DNA from: Timema cristinae
Lineage: Eukaryota; Arthropoda; Insecta; Phasmatodea; Timematidae
Assembly: GCA_039000515.1 (NCBI GenBank)
Contig: JBCFYV010000537.1
Coordinates: 1-64,000 of the forward strand
Reading direction: 5' to 3'
Length of the DNA: 64,000 nt
Under the pieces are notes generated by a model that had not been told where the DNA came from, ran no database searches, and worked only from the letters and a program-made list of their open reading frames with translations. Position 1 is the stretch's first letter. The number at the start of each line of letters is the position of its first letter. Below, in pieces: positions 1 through 10,075 of this stretch. The translations under genes were made by a program, and so were the position numbers.

Positions 1-178
1 GTGGGGTGCTTGTGGGGGTTTGGGGGGGATTCTTGTGAGGGGTTGGGGGTTTTTATCTTATAGGGGTGTGGGGGTTCACGTATGGTGTGAGATTGCACGT
101 GTGTGGGGGTGCCCTGTAGGGGGAGTGTGGGGTGCTTGTGAGGATGTGGGGATGCGTGTGGGGTGTGTGCTCCACGTC
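1..178. repeat. G-rich degenerate minisatellite
   Basis: The plus strand repeats variants of a GTGTGGGGGTGCTTGTGAGG-like unit, with runs of four to seven G separated by short T/A/C spacers. The pattern is visible directly but the unit length is irregular. The G runs could form G-quadruplexes, which is inference. The tract begins at the window edge, so its full length is unknown. A 78-codon open frame across it is only a product of the repeat. Confidence 0.7.
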
Positions 179-239
179 TTAGTACCTATCCAGGATATCC
201 GCTTTTTGCATGGAAAATGGGAAATTCATTTAATAAAAC

Positions 240-335
240 AACCCCATTCGGTATAACCAGCCGGGATTCGAATCCATCCGCCCCTTGACTCGCATCAGAG
301 GGCACGAAGATTTAAAGTCACGGATAGTAGGTTTG
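240..335 (-). repeat. Probable tRNA-derived SINE fragment
   Basis: On the minus strand there is a good polymerase III B-box, GGATTCGAATCCCGG (reverse complement of about 263-277). It sits in the setting seen in the other SINE copies of this window, with a CATTCGGTATAAC-like stretch beside it. No complete tRNA cloverleaf can be drawn, so this is a repeat fragment rather than a tRNA gene. Confidence 0.4.
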
Positions 336-685
336 GTTTGCCGGTGACAGGAAGGTCTGTTTTTTAATTTTTGTCTGGTGTTCTGTGGTGTACCGAGGTT
401 CTTTCTTCTGGATAATTTTCCACTCTCCCTCCAAACAAAAGCGGATATATTTCATCTAAATTTTTTTTTATTAATCTTTAACCCTTTAATCGGGCCGGAT
501 ATTGAAAGCAGTGAAAATAAAAAGCGGCTTAGTAAAATAAAAGCTCATTTCTTATGGTTTTTTTTTTTGAAATCGGTATATTTGTTCTCTCACTAATGTA
601 ATGTAGTTTGTCCGACATGATGGAAGCACAATCCCTCTTATAGGAGCCCCTTTAAATGCAAGTTCCGCTCTACTCCTCCGATTTT

Positions 686-905
686 GGCGTAAATTCTATC
701 CCAAGCGTTTTTTGACCCCAAGCTTTTGTGTCAATTTCTTCTGATATTAGCAAAGGCGTGTAAATTCTTTGCTGAAGATAATAGGGAACCCTAAATATTG
801 TGTAAATTCTGTCCCATCAATTAGAAAAGACAGTGTAAATTGCATCCTGAGGATTTGTGACCCCTTTGTGTGGATTCCGTTCCATCATTAGCAAAGGCAG
901 CGTAA
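686..905 (+). repeat. Tandem repeat, about 70-bp unit, three copies plus a partial
   Basis: Units begin near 686, 755, 829 and 896, a spacing of 69, 74 and 67 bases. Each opens with a GGCGTGTAAATTCT- or GACAGTGTAAATT-like start and ends with a CATTAGCAAAG-like stretch. Copies are diverged but clearly related. No coding frame is conserved across units. Confidence 0.7.
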
Positions 906-1740
906 ATTTTTCCCCATTTGAATAGAATTTTTAAAACATTTCAGTTTATTTCAACGTAACGCCATAGTTATAAAAATTGTAATAATTTCGTAGGGAAACA
1001 ATATTTAAAAGTTTTTGAAGCTTATTTTCCCAATATTTTAAAGCAAACGTTCCCTCCAAATATTTCGGCTGAATTTCCATCGTTCACGGAAAAGCAAAAA
1101 AACAAAATCTTGTGAAAACCCTTTCAATCAAAACTAAATATGCTCTTATATACACCCCAACCCAATATTTACACATGTGGGTAGTGTTGAAAGGCGTAGG
1201 GACAGATGAAATTACACCCTACATGCGTCTAAGAAGAAACGCGCAAAGAAATTGAAGGACATTGGAAAAAAAGAAGTTTTTTGGCTGATAAAATGACCTA
1301 GTTTAGTTTTAGGGAAAAAACTATGTTTGGGTTTTGTCATAGAGGGGAAAATTTGTGCCTGTGTAATCTTCTTTGTGAGTATAGATGCAATTAATTATAT
1401 ATTGTAAGAGTCAATAGTATAATTAATTCTAAGGGGATGATAAATAAAAAAGATAAAGAATCGTTTTCTCAACTGGGTTATTGATAAAAAAAATTAACGT
1501 TTGACACTTAAAAGCAGAGTGGTAAAATAAAGGCCATGTTGAAATAAAATTTTGAATTTGTAACTAAATTGTTTTAATTATTATATTTACTTGCTAAAAT
1601 TTATTATATCTAATTATTTTTTATCTTAGGGAGAATTAGGGAGGGACCAAAAGCAACTTTAGACGACGGAAACAGAATTTACATAAGAGCTTAAAATGGT
1701 GGTACACACCTGACTTACAACGTTTTGGGGAATTTAAAGT
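906..1740. other. AT-rich DNA with nothing recognised
   Basis: Ordinary-complexity AT-rich sequence. No coding exon, tRNA-like segment or inverted repeat was seen. Texture degrades into homopolymer runs at the right edge of this interval. Confidence 0.5.
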
Positions 1741-2329
1741 CATATTTTTGGCAGGGAAGAGAATTTTAAAATTTTGCTAAGAAGGAAAAAAAGACCCCCC
1801 CCAAACAATTTACAAAAAAAAAGGGAAAAAAATTTGGGAATTTTGTATCGCAACGAAAAAAAATCAAAAACATAAACTAAAAAAAAAACAAATATTATCT
1901 AAAGGGAAAATTTAACCCCCTATAAAGCAAGGAATATAAATTTAAAAAAAAACCCAAATTCGAAGAAAAATTAAGCTTGTGAACCGGGGAAATTCCCTTT
2001 GGAAAAACGGGAAAGCTTATTAACCAAGATTTTTCCTCACAATGTAATTTTTTAAATTTATGTTTTTGGGGTAAAACTGCGATGCTCTTTTTTTTTTTCT
2101 TCAGCAATTTCGTAAAAAATGTAAAGGGCCCAACATTGCTTTTTTAAAGGGTTTGGGTTTTTTTTTTGCAAAAAATTTGGGGAAAAAGGGTAACAATATT
2201 TTATCTCAAATTTTTTAATTTATTTTAAATTCTATTTTAATTACCAAAAGGGCTATTTTAAACCACAGTTAGCTAAAAAGGGGTTAACAACAAGAAAAAT
2301 CAAAAAGTGGGCCCCCGCAGTATGTTTTT

Positions 2330-2410
2330 GTTTATTATTTAGCACCACTTTTTAAACTACCCGTTCCGGGTTTTATACGTTTTAAGTACAAATTTATGCT
2401 AATGGGTTAA
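2330..2410 (-). repeat. SINE 3' tail fragment
   Basis: Read on the minus strand, this has the tail shared by the SINEs of this window: ...GCTAATAATA preceded by AACCCGGAACGGGTAG-like sequence. On the plus strand it starts with TTTATTATTTAGCACCAC, followed by TACCCGTTCCGGGTTTTATACG and an ATGCTAATGGG stretch. No head or body is recognisable upstream on the minus strand. It lies head-to-head with a fuller copy that follows at once. Confidence 0.65.
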
Positions 2411-2449
2411 AAATTTAAAGAAGGTTAAAAATTTAAACCGGGGTGGTCA

Positions 2450-2750
2450 AAAGGGTGGGGTGTCAAATTTTTTGGTGCTGGGGGGCCCGGGGTTTTAAAC
2501 CCCTCGTCACGGCACAGTTTTAACCCGGTTTCCCCAAACCCCTTTCCCCTTCACCCTGACAAACATCTTGTGAATGGGGGGAATCCCAACCCCCACCATG
2601 GTTCGGATTCCACTTTAAAATTTGGGGTCCCATTTTAAATCTCACAATCACCCCCCTTTAAACACATTAGCGTAATGCGTAAAAACCCAAAAGGGGTAAA
2701 AGGCCCGGGGTGCTAAAATAATAAAAAAAATAATAATAATAATAAAAATT
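2450..2750 (+). repeat. SINE, body type A, near full length
   Basis: A tRNA-like head (GTGCTGGGGGGCCCGGGGTTTTAAACC, smeared) is followed by CATCTTGTGAATG, then the body core GGTTCGGATTCCAC, CTCACAATCACCCCCC and ACACATTAGCGTAATGCGTA. It ends in a (AAT)n tail at about 2,712-2,747. The order of parts matches the copy at 35.07-35.40 kb and, from the body onward, the minus-strand copy at 45.45-45.59 kb. Length, head, body and trinucleotide tail fit a tRNA-derived SINE. The family name is unknown to me. Confidence 0.75.
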
Positions 2751-2764
2751 AATTTAAAGGGAAA

Positions 2765-2935
2765 GGAAAACCCCATTTTGCGGGGAAAGGTGAGGGGAAA
2801 ACCATTTGGGAAAACCACCCCCATTTTCACCCGCCCCGAAAATTCGAACCTCAAATCTCCCCATCCTCAGAGCCCGAGCTCAACACGACAATCGGTTAGC
2901 CAACAACCCCCTCGGGGACGGGGTAGCATAGTGGA
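2765..2935 (-). repeat. SINE, body type B, without its tail
   Basis: On the minus strand a tRNA-like head contains CCGAGGGGGTTGTTGGCTAACC and a B-box GAGGTTCGAATTTTCGG. The type B body follows (GTTTTCCCCTCACCTTTCCCCGCAAAATGG). It abuts the (AAT)n tail of the preceding type A SINE, and its own 3' tail is missing. Confidence 0.6.
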
Positions 2936-3927
2936 ATGTTTTTTTTGGATAAAAAAGCAAATTTTTTGGTGCCCCTTAAACCAAGTGAAGAAGGGGGTCA
3001 ATATTCAAAATGCTTTGTTCCGAGGCAGAGAGTCAGATAGCCCCAACTAACGCCAAACCAAAGGGCAAAAGGGAAAACCGATTTCCCTTTCCCGGGTCGG
3101 TGTTGGGGGAAATGGATGGGGGGAAAGAGAGTTTCCAAAATTTCAAACCTTTTTTCAAACTTAAACCCCCCCCCCCCCCCAAAGGTTAAAAATTCCCCCC
3201 GGGGCCCCAAAATTAATAAATTTAAAAAAATTTTAATAATTCTCCCCTGTCGAATGAACTTGAAATACAATTCATGTTAAAAAAATGAAATACCCCCAAA
3301 CCCGGGGTTAAAATTAATAAAATAAATTCTTCTATCAAAAACAAATAAAAAGGGGAACTTTCCTTTGAGGCACAGTCTTAGGGGGAGGAGGGGCTCGCCC
3401 CCCCCCTCCCAAAAAGGTGGCACCCCCCGGTTTTGTTTCTAACTTGTTAGGGTTAAGGGGATGAAGCCCCCGGTCTCCCTAAAACCCGGAAATATGGAAG
3501 TTTGGGGGCCCAGGGGAAACCCCGAAAAGGACCCCTTTTTTTGGCCCCCAAAGGTTTTTTTCTTAAAAAGGGGCACCACCTCCCTTTAAAAGAGCCCTAC
3601 CATAAACAATGCCGGATTTCTCCCAAGGCTTAAAAACCAAAAAAAACCCCATCTAGGTATGATGCTAGCCTGGGGGGGTGAGGGGGGGGGGAGGGGGGGG
3701 CGATAACGGATAAAACCCCCCAAAAATTTTTCCCCTTCGAACAAATTTTTAATTAAACTTTAAAAACTCTGTTTTAAATAAAATAAAATATTGTGAAAAA
3801 CCCCAATGTCGCGATGTCAATCAAATTTTAATTAAATTTTGGGGGGGGGGCCCCCCCCCTCGCGCAAGACGGCCCCTTGTACACAAGCGTTTTTATTGTA
3901 AAGAATATTTTTGTTTTTATCTCCGTA

Positions 3928-4205
3928 AAACCCGCCTGGGGTGGCGTAGTTGGCTGATGCGTTTTAGTTTTCCGTGTTGAAACTAAAAACTACCGGGGAT
4001 GGGGGAACCAAATTCGGGGTTGGGAATCTCGGGGGGGTGAAGGGGTTTAATTTTTTCCCAAAAAGGGTTTTTCAAACTCTCTCCCCCCACGCAAATGCGG
4101 GTTTCATTTTCCCCAAAATTTTAAACCCTTTCCCCCAATTCCTAATCCTTTAAAAGAAATTAGTACTTAAGGGTAAACCCAAAGGACCGGTGCTAAAAAA
4201 AAGAA
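3928..4205 (+). repeat. SINE, body type B, with tail
   Basis: The head has TGGCGTAGTTGG at 3,942-3,953, a perfect fit to the polymerase III A-box consensus TRGCNNAGYNGG. A smeared B-box follows near 4,010. The body is AAAGGGTTTTTCAAACTCTC then CCACGCAAATGCGGGTTTCA. The tail (ATTAGTACTTAAGGGTAAAC, GGACCGGTGCTAAAAAA) is the smeared form of the tail found on type A copies. This is one of the best examples of the type B arrangement. Confidence 0.7.
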
Positions 4206-6250
4206 ATTTCCTAAAAACCCCTAAAAGGCTGGAGTTTTGCAACCCTTTTTGGTTGAATTTTTTTAAAAAAGTTTCAGGACGGGGCGAGTAGTTCCCGTTG
4301 AATTTTTTTATGATTATTATTACATCATATTTTTTTAAAAAAATTTTAGCACCCGAAACAGACCCCCTTGGGGGTTTACGCTTCGTTTATATTTGGGTTT
4401 GTTTTGTGCATTAGGGAAAAAAAGAGGGGTAAACAAAAAGGGAAAAAGGCAATCGGGCTTTTCCCCTTATTTTAACTCCATTTCCAAACCCCCCCTTTCT
4501 GTTTTGGGTTAACAAAAATCGGTTTTCAAACTAACAGACAAAAAAAAATTCTTTTTTTTATTTTTCAACAGGGTTTTTAAAAAAATTCAAAAAATCTAAT
4601 AAAAAAATTAAATTCCTGCTTCGAGGTGCCATGTTCATATAAAGGGGCTAATGTTTAAAAAATTTTCACCCCTCTCCCGTGGGGTAAATACACGCAATGC
4701 AAATTACAGACACCAAACTCTTAATTTTTTTTAATTTGGATAAAAAAAAGACATTTTACCAAAATTTTTGAATTTGAGGGATTTTTAATCAATGAAGTGG
4801 TCGAAATTTGGGGCCTTCGTGTAAAAAAATGGGGGTTTAAAAAAATTTATGGGAAACATACAATGACAAGGGGGATCATTTCAAATCCCTTTTTTGAAAG
4901 GTTTATATTTTTGAAAGGTCTTTGGGTTGTCTTTACCCCCCTTTTTCCAATTTCCAAATTTGTTACATTACAAAAAACTTTTTAATTTAAATTGAAAATT
5001 TAACTGCATTTTCTGAACCTACTAATTATATCATCACAAAAAAATTTTTCATATGAAGCAAAAGGGGCTTCCCAAAATTTTGGGCCAATGAAAGGTATTT
5101 TCACTATACCTTCCGGGTTTTATTTTCATGCCACAATCGACAGGACCCAAACCTTTACTTCCCAGCCAAGGGGAAGTTTTTGTTCACTCAAGAAAAAATT
5201 CTCAACCCCGTTGATTTTTAAAACCCACGAATATCTGGTTAAGGCAAAAAAAAGAAAAATAAGGTATACAAACCCGAAAGTTGTTTGTCAAAAAATTTTT
5301 TTTAATAGCACAAAACAACAGCAGTTATTTTTTAAAACTTTTTCGAAAAAATAAACCTCAAAAGTTTTAGGGGTTAGGGTTTTCGAAACATAAATTTAAA
5401 CTTTTAAAAGCTTACTAATTTTGGGTACTTAAATTCTGCTTTTTTTAAAAATTCCCAACCATTTTTATACGTTAAGAAAATTTAGACAAAGATTATATGT
5501 TCCCCAATTTGTAACGATCAAAACATATTTTTTTAAAACATAAAGCAAATTTTTTTCCCCAAATGACAAACCGATTTTTAGCCCAAAAGAACTTTACAAA
5601 TACCCCCCAAAAATGAAAAAAAAAAAGTTTTTTAAATATTTCAAAAGAAAAACCCCATTATTTTAAAAAATAAACTTTTTTTTCCGACTGCAATTTTTTT
5701 AATTTTCAAAATAAAACCTTTTTTAGTTTTTTTTTAAAAAAACCTAATTTACCCCAAAAATAATTATAAAAATTTGAGAAAAAATTTTTAAAACCGCTTT
5801 AAAAAAATTATTTACGCCCGGCCATTTAAGGGTATGGACGAATTGATCAAAGATTTCCCCGAGTCCAAAAAAAATGGCCCGGTTTACCATACATTTTCCC
5901 CATTTTTTTTTTAAAAACTAATTACACAATATTTCCCCCATCCGGGGGGTCAAAAAGGGAAAGTAAAATGTGTTTAAAGGTCTCAAAAAAAAAAAGTCCG
6001 GCGAAAATTTTTATTCGAGTAAACTTCATCTTGATGTCAAAAAAACGAAAGGGCAATTTTTTAATTTGTATAGTATAAGACATACGTAATGCGAAAACAC
6101 TTTACGGGTCAAAAAATACAACGAATTGCCCCAAAATATTTTTACTTTAAATTTCCCCAAAAGAAAACATATTTGATGGGTTAAAAATATCAAACTAAAA
6201 ATTTTTTTGATAAAATGTCCACGTTTCAAAAACCCCATGAAAAAGAAAAC
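4206..6250. other. Smeared AT-rich DNA, nothing recognised
   Basis: Long A and T runs with scattered C/G runs. Short open frames at 4,797-4,985 and 5,088-5,354 have no recognisable domain and composition typical of the corrupted block. Confidence 0.5.
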
Positions 6251-6254
6251 ATTT

Positions 6255-6400
6255 TTTTTCCCCTTGATACGTATTCTGTCTGTCGTCCCTCGGACTAGAG
6301 CAGAAACTTTTTTAAACCGATCCGGATAAAATTTGGAAATCGGGGTTTTTTTCCAAAAGGGTTTCCCCCCGGGATTTTTTTGATGAAATCCAACCCAAAA
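6255..6400 (+). repeat. Dispersed TCTGTCTGTC-type repeat fragment
   Basis: The stretch TATTCTGTCTGTCGTCC followed by an AACCGATCCGGATAAAATTT-like segment resembles the opening of a repeat that also appears, diverged, at 45.8 kb (TTTGTCTGTCTCTCTGTCTG, then AGGGCTGAAATTTAAAC). In many invertebrate genomes such TCTG-rich openings belong to dispersed repeats. I cannot name the family. A 162-codon minus-strand frame spans it, but its overlap with a repeat and its smeared composition argue against a gene. Confidence 0.35.
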
Positions 6401-9050
6401 AAATGGGGGTATTTTTCCCCGAAGGGTGAAATGAGAAAAAAAATATATTTTAAAATAGGTTTTGACGTTTTTGGATTTAATTTCATTTAAAGCAATGATC
6501 AATATTATAAACAAAAGGGCTACTCAAAATTTTTTTTGGGGCAAAAAAATTTTTAAAAATTTCATGTCGGGTTTGTTAAATTCTAATATTTTATCATATC
6601 TCCGATACTATTTAAAGATATGAAATTACTTATCATTGCAAATATGAAAGGGTCTTATAAATACAAATTTTTATTTGAAACATATTTTTAAAAAAACCCT
6701 TTTAATTTTCAAGCAAAAAACGCAAATATAAATATAATATAAAATTAACTTTTCTAACACTAAAGGGGGTTCCAAAAGTATTGCAACCTTTTATAAATTT
6801 ATTTTTCTGAAATACGGGCAAATATGGGAGCTTTTTTTTTTGAAGGAGATACAAAGGGTTTTTTTTAACAAAATAATTTCTAAATTCCATAAGTAAAAAA
6901 TTTAAGGTAAGTCTCCCCAAAATTTTATGTTCATTTTTCTTTAACCTCTTGGGGGAAATTTTTGTACAGCAATGTCTATCCTATCAATTTTAGACTCCCT
7001 AGTAAATAATTTCCCTTTTTAAGTTTAAAGGGTTATAAATTGGGAATTTAAAAAAAAATACATAACCATAAAAAAAAAGAGTGAAAACCCCTTTAAAAAA
7101 AATTTTCAAAATTTTAACCAAAAGTCGAAATTTTAATACTAAGTTTTTTACCTTGGGACCCCACCTATATTCTTTTTTTTTGTCCAAATAAACTAATGAA
7201 GGATTTCAATTTTAAAAAAAAAATTTTTGGGGGTGAAAAAAAATTTTCCCTTTTCGGAAAAAGTTTCCAAAAACCATTTAAATTTTTTAAAAATTAAAAT
7301 TTAGTTTTTTTTTTTTATGAATTATATTTTATAAAAAAATTGTGGACTTGGATTTTTAGTTTTAAAAAACAAATTTTTTTAAATTGTAAACCCCTTTTTT
7401 AGTGAAACTTTAAATTTTTTTAAATAAAAAAGGGAAATTTTAATGAGGGTGATTTAACAGGTTCAAAAAAGGTTAGGCCTTTTATTTTTTTTCGCAACTT
7501 TAATCAAAATTTTAAATTCGCAGTCCTTTGGTCCGAAAAAAAAAAAACTGGGTGTGAAAAGCAAACCCTTTTTCCCCTTTTTTAAAACATGTGCATAAAA
7601 AAAATAAAGTAAAATTTTTAAAACTGTTTTTTTTTTGGGCCTTTAGTTTTACTTATTTTCAATTTTTTTTTAAAGAAAGTTAAAACCCTGAAATTTAACT
7701 TTTTTCTTTAAAAAAGGTGAGCCCAAAAAACCCCTTGGGGGTTAATCAAAAATCCCCAAAAATCCAAAAAGATGGCCCAAAATTTTAAATACAAACAAAT
7801 TTTTTTCCACTCTCCCCAAGAAAAATTCTAGTCCATTTCCCCGGGAAAATTATATCTTCCTCTTTCCCTTACTCGAATGAAATTTAAATTTATATACCCC
7901 GGGAGGGGTTTGAAAGGGCTTAAAACAATAAGAAAAAAAAAAGTATTAAAAAGGGACACACAGAAAAGACGGGGTTTTTCCCTTGTAATGTTTTAATCAA
8001 AAACCCCAGGCTGAAAAAAAAATTTATAAAAATTTAAAAATCTTTTTTCAAAATTTCCCTAGTAAAAAATAATTTAACTCCCACTTTTAAAAGAAAAAAA
8101 AAAAGTTGTGCCATTTGAAACCCAAAGGAAGACTTTTTTGGGTTTTAAAACCCCCCCCTTTAAAAGCATTTTTAAATTATTTGTTGGTCCCCTTTTTCCC
8201 CCCCTAAAGCTGATCAAAACCCTTTTAAATTCATAAAAAAATACCTACAACCCTTAAATTTAAAATTTTTAAAAATTTTAAAATTTAAATCTAAGAGAAA
8301 TTAAAGTTAAAAAATATTCTCAACACTGTTAGGGTTCCCCCTTACCCTTTAAACCCAAAAGAATAGGGGAAAACCCCTTAAACCTTTTTTTAGTACCTTC
8401 CTCCCCTTGTTATCAAAAAATTTAACCCTTTTTTAAACAAAAATTTAAATAATTCTTCAAATTTTTTTAAACCCAAATTTTTTTTATTTATCAAAATTTC
8501 ACGAGTGAAATCCTTATTTGCGGACATTTTCCCAAAAAATCAAAAAAATTTGTCCTTTTGCTAAAAAATTGTCCGTTATTTAGAAAAAATTTTTAATTTT
8601 TTTTCTAACATATTGTTTGAACAAAGTTAAAAACTATTTTAGCCTATTTTTCCCCCCCCCGGGAAATTTTTAACTACAACAATGAAATTAGTGAACTTTT
8701 ACAGTTTTTGAAAGCAGCCATTAATACATAATGTACGGGGAAATTAGTTACAAATTGGGGAAAACAGATAACAATAATTAAATCAAATAAAATTTTGGAA
8801 TTTTTTGGCTTTCTGTACTGTACATGTACGCAGAAGCACAGAAACATTTGGGAACAGCAAACCCGGGGGGCCTCTTACGATGGTTTTGGAAGGGGGGAAG
8901 GTAAATCTCAAAGGGTTCCAAAAACTTTTGCTACGCAGGCTATTTTAAAAACGTTAAATTTTAAAAAGGAGAAGGAAAGACAAACTCGCACGCCCAACGT
9001 GATAAAGGGGCATTCCGGATTTTTCCCAAACAGTAAAACAGTGAATATGG
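6401..9050. other. Smeared AT-rich DNA, nothing recognised
   Basis: No repeat or exon could be recognised. The open frame at 8,795-9,064 is of more even composition than its surroundings but matches no family I know. Confidence 0.45.
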
Positions 9051-9462
9051 ACTCAAGGCCGTAGCCACCAAAAATTTTTAAAAAGGTGGGGGGGGGGGGG
9101 GGGTTTAAACCCCAAAAATGCTGAAGTTAGAAAAAAAAAACCCAAAATTTGATAAACATTCTAAAGCTCTCTGAAGTTTTTTAATTATCAGGGTAAAAAA
9201 AACCCGCTAGCTCCCAAAAGGGGCTTAAAAAATTTTCCTAGATTTTAAAAGGGGCTCTAGAAGTCTTTGAAGTACTTTTTTTTGGTAACCCCCAGCCCCC
9301 TAATTTTTTGTTTTCTATCTTAATTTTTGATTTTGGGTTTGAACCTTTATATAAAGCCATATAAATTTTTTTTCTTTAAATTTTCGCGGGGGGGGTTTAA
9401 AACCCCCAACCCCCTCACCCCCTTTCCCGGGTTTAGGGCCCTTTGTAGGGCCTGATTTTTTC
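9051..9462. mobile_element. Possible short inverted-repeat transposon (GGCCGTAGCC type)
   Basis: The left end reads CAAGGCCGTAGCCACC followed by a long G run and GTTTAAACCCC. The right end reads CCCCCAACCCCCTCACCCCC, then GGGTTTAGGGCCCTTTG. The two ends are roughly inverted (AAGGCCGTAGCC against AAGGGCCCTAAACCC). Elements with ends of this kind occur in many arthropods as non-autonomous DNA transposons. The smeared sequence prevents a reliable test of end identity or target duplication. Confidence 0.4.
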
Positions 9463-9914
9463 CCAATTTTTTTTGCCCGGGTTTTTTTTAAAAGTTTGCT
9501 AGGAAAAAAATAAGCGTATCGGCAGGCCTTTTCCCTTTTAACCGAGAAATTTCCCGTTTTTTGGTTTAATTTTTTCCCAACCCTAAGAGCTCATATTTTT
9601 TTGCGGGGAATTTTTTAAACGGCCGCTATAAAAAAAAAACCCCTTATTCAGAGATGTTTGTTAAGGGAAAATGAAAATTGTATTTTTTTAAAATATTCAA
9701 ATGTATCTTTTCCCGCTTATGTCAGCTTTTGAGCACCTTTTTTGGGTAAACGACCATCCCCCCTTTTGTTTGACACAAACAAGAAAGTCCCCCAAATGAC
9801 CGGGTTTTGGCCTTTTTTTGGAAATTTGTTTTTTAATCATACTGTTTTCAAACGCTCCAAAAATTTTAAAGTAGAAAATACTTTAAAAATTAAATTTTGT
9901 TCGGAATTCTTTTT
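9463..9914. other. Smeared AT-rich DNA, nothing recognised
   Basis: No feature recognised between the possible transposon and the next SINE. Confidence 0.45.
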
Positions 9915-10075
9915 CTTTTATTAAAAATTATCACCGCGTTTTACTATTCATTCGGTTATAAAACAAAAAAGAGGGGGGTTTTTAGAGGGAAATGGAAAAC
10001 CCACATTTTTAACGGGGGATCCGAACCAGGGATGGAGGCCTGGCTTTCCCCATATTCACAAAGTGGTAAAATTAA
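9915..10075 (-). repeat. SINE, body type A, 5'-truncated
   Basis: On the plus strand this starts with TTATTAAAAATTATCACCGC and CTATTCATTCGGTTATAAAA (the shared tail, reversed). It continues through ACGGGGGATCCGAACCAGGG, the reverse of the type A core CCTGGTTCGGATCCCCCGT, to ATATTCACAAAGTGG, the reverse of the CTTGTGAAT motif. The tRNA-like head is not seen. Confidence 0.6.

Noticed and set aside
686..905. CRISPR array
   Set aside because: Units are diverged along their whole length with no constant repeat and unique spacer pattern, and the context is eukaryotic.
6026..6514. 162-codon minus-strand open frame
   Set aside because: Smeared composition rich in Phe and Lys, overlap with a TCTGTCTGTC-type repeat, and no recognisable family.
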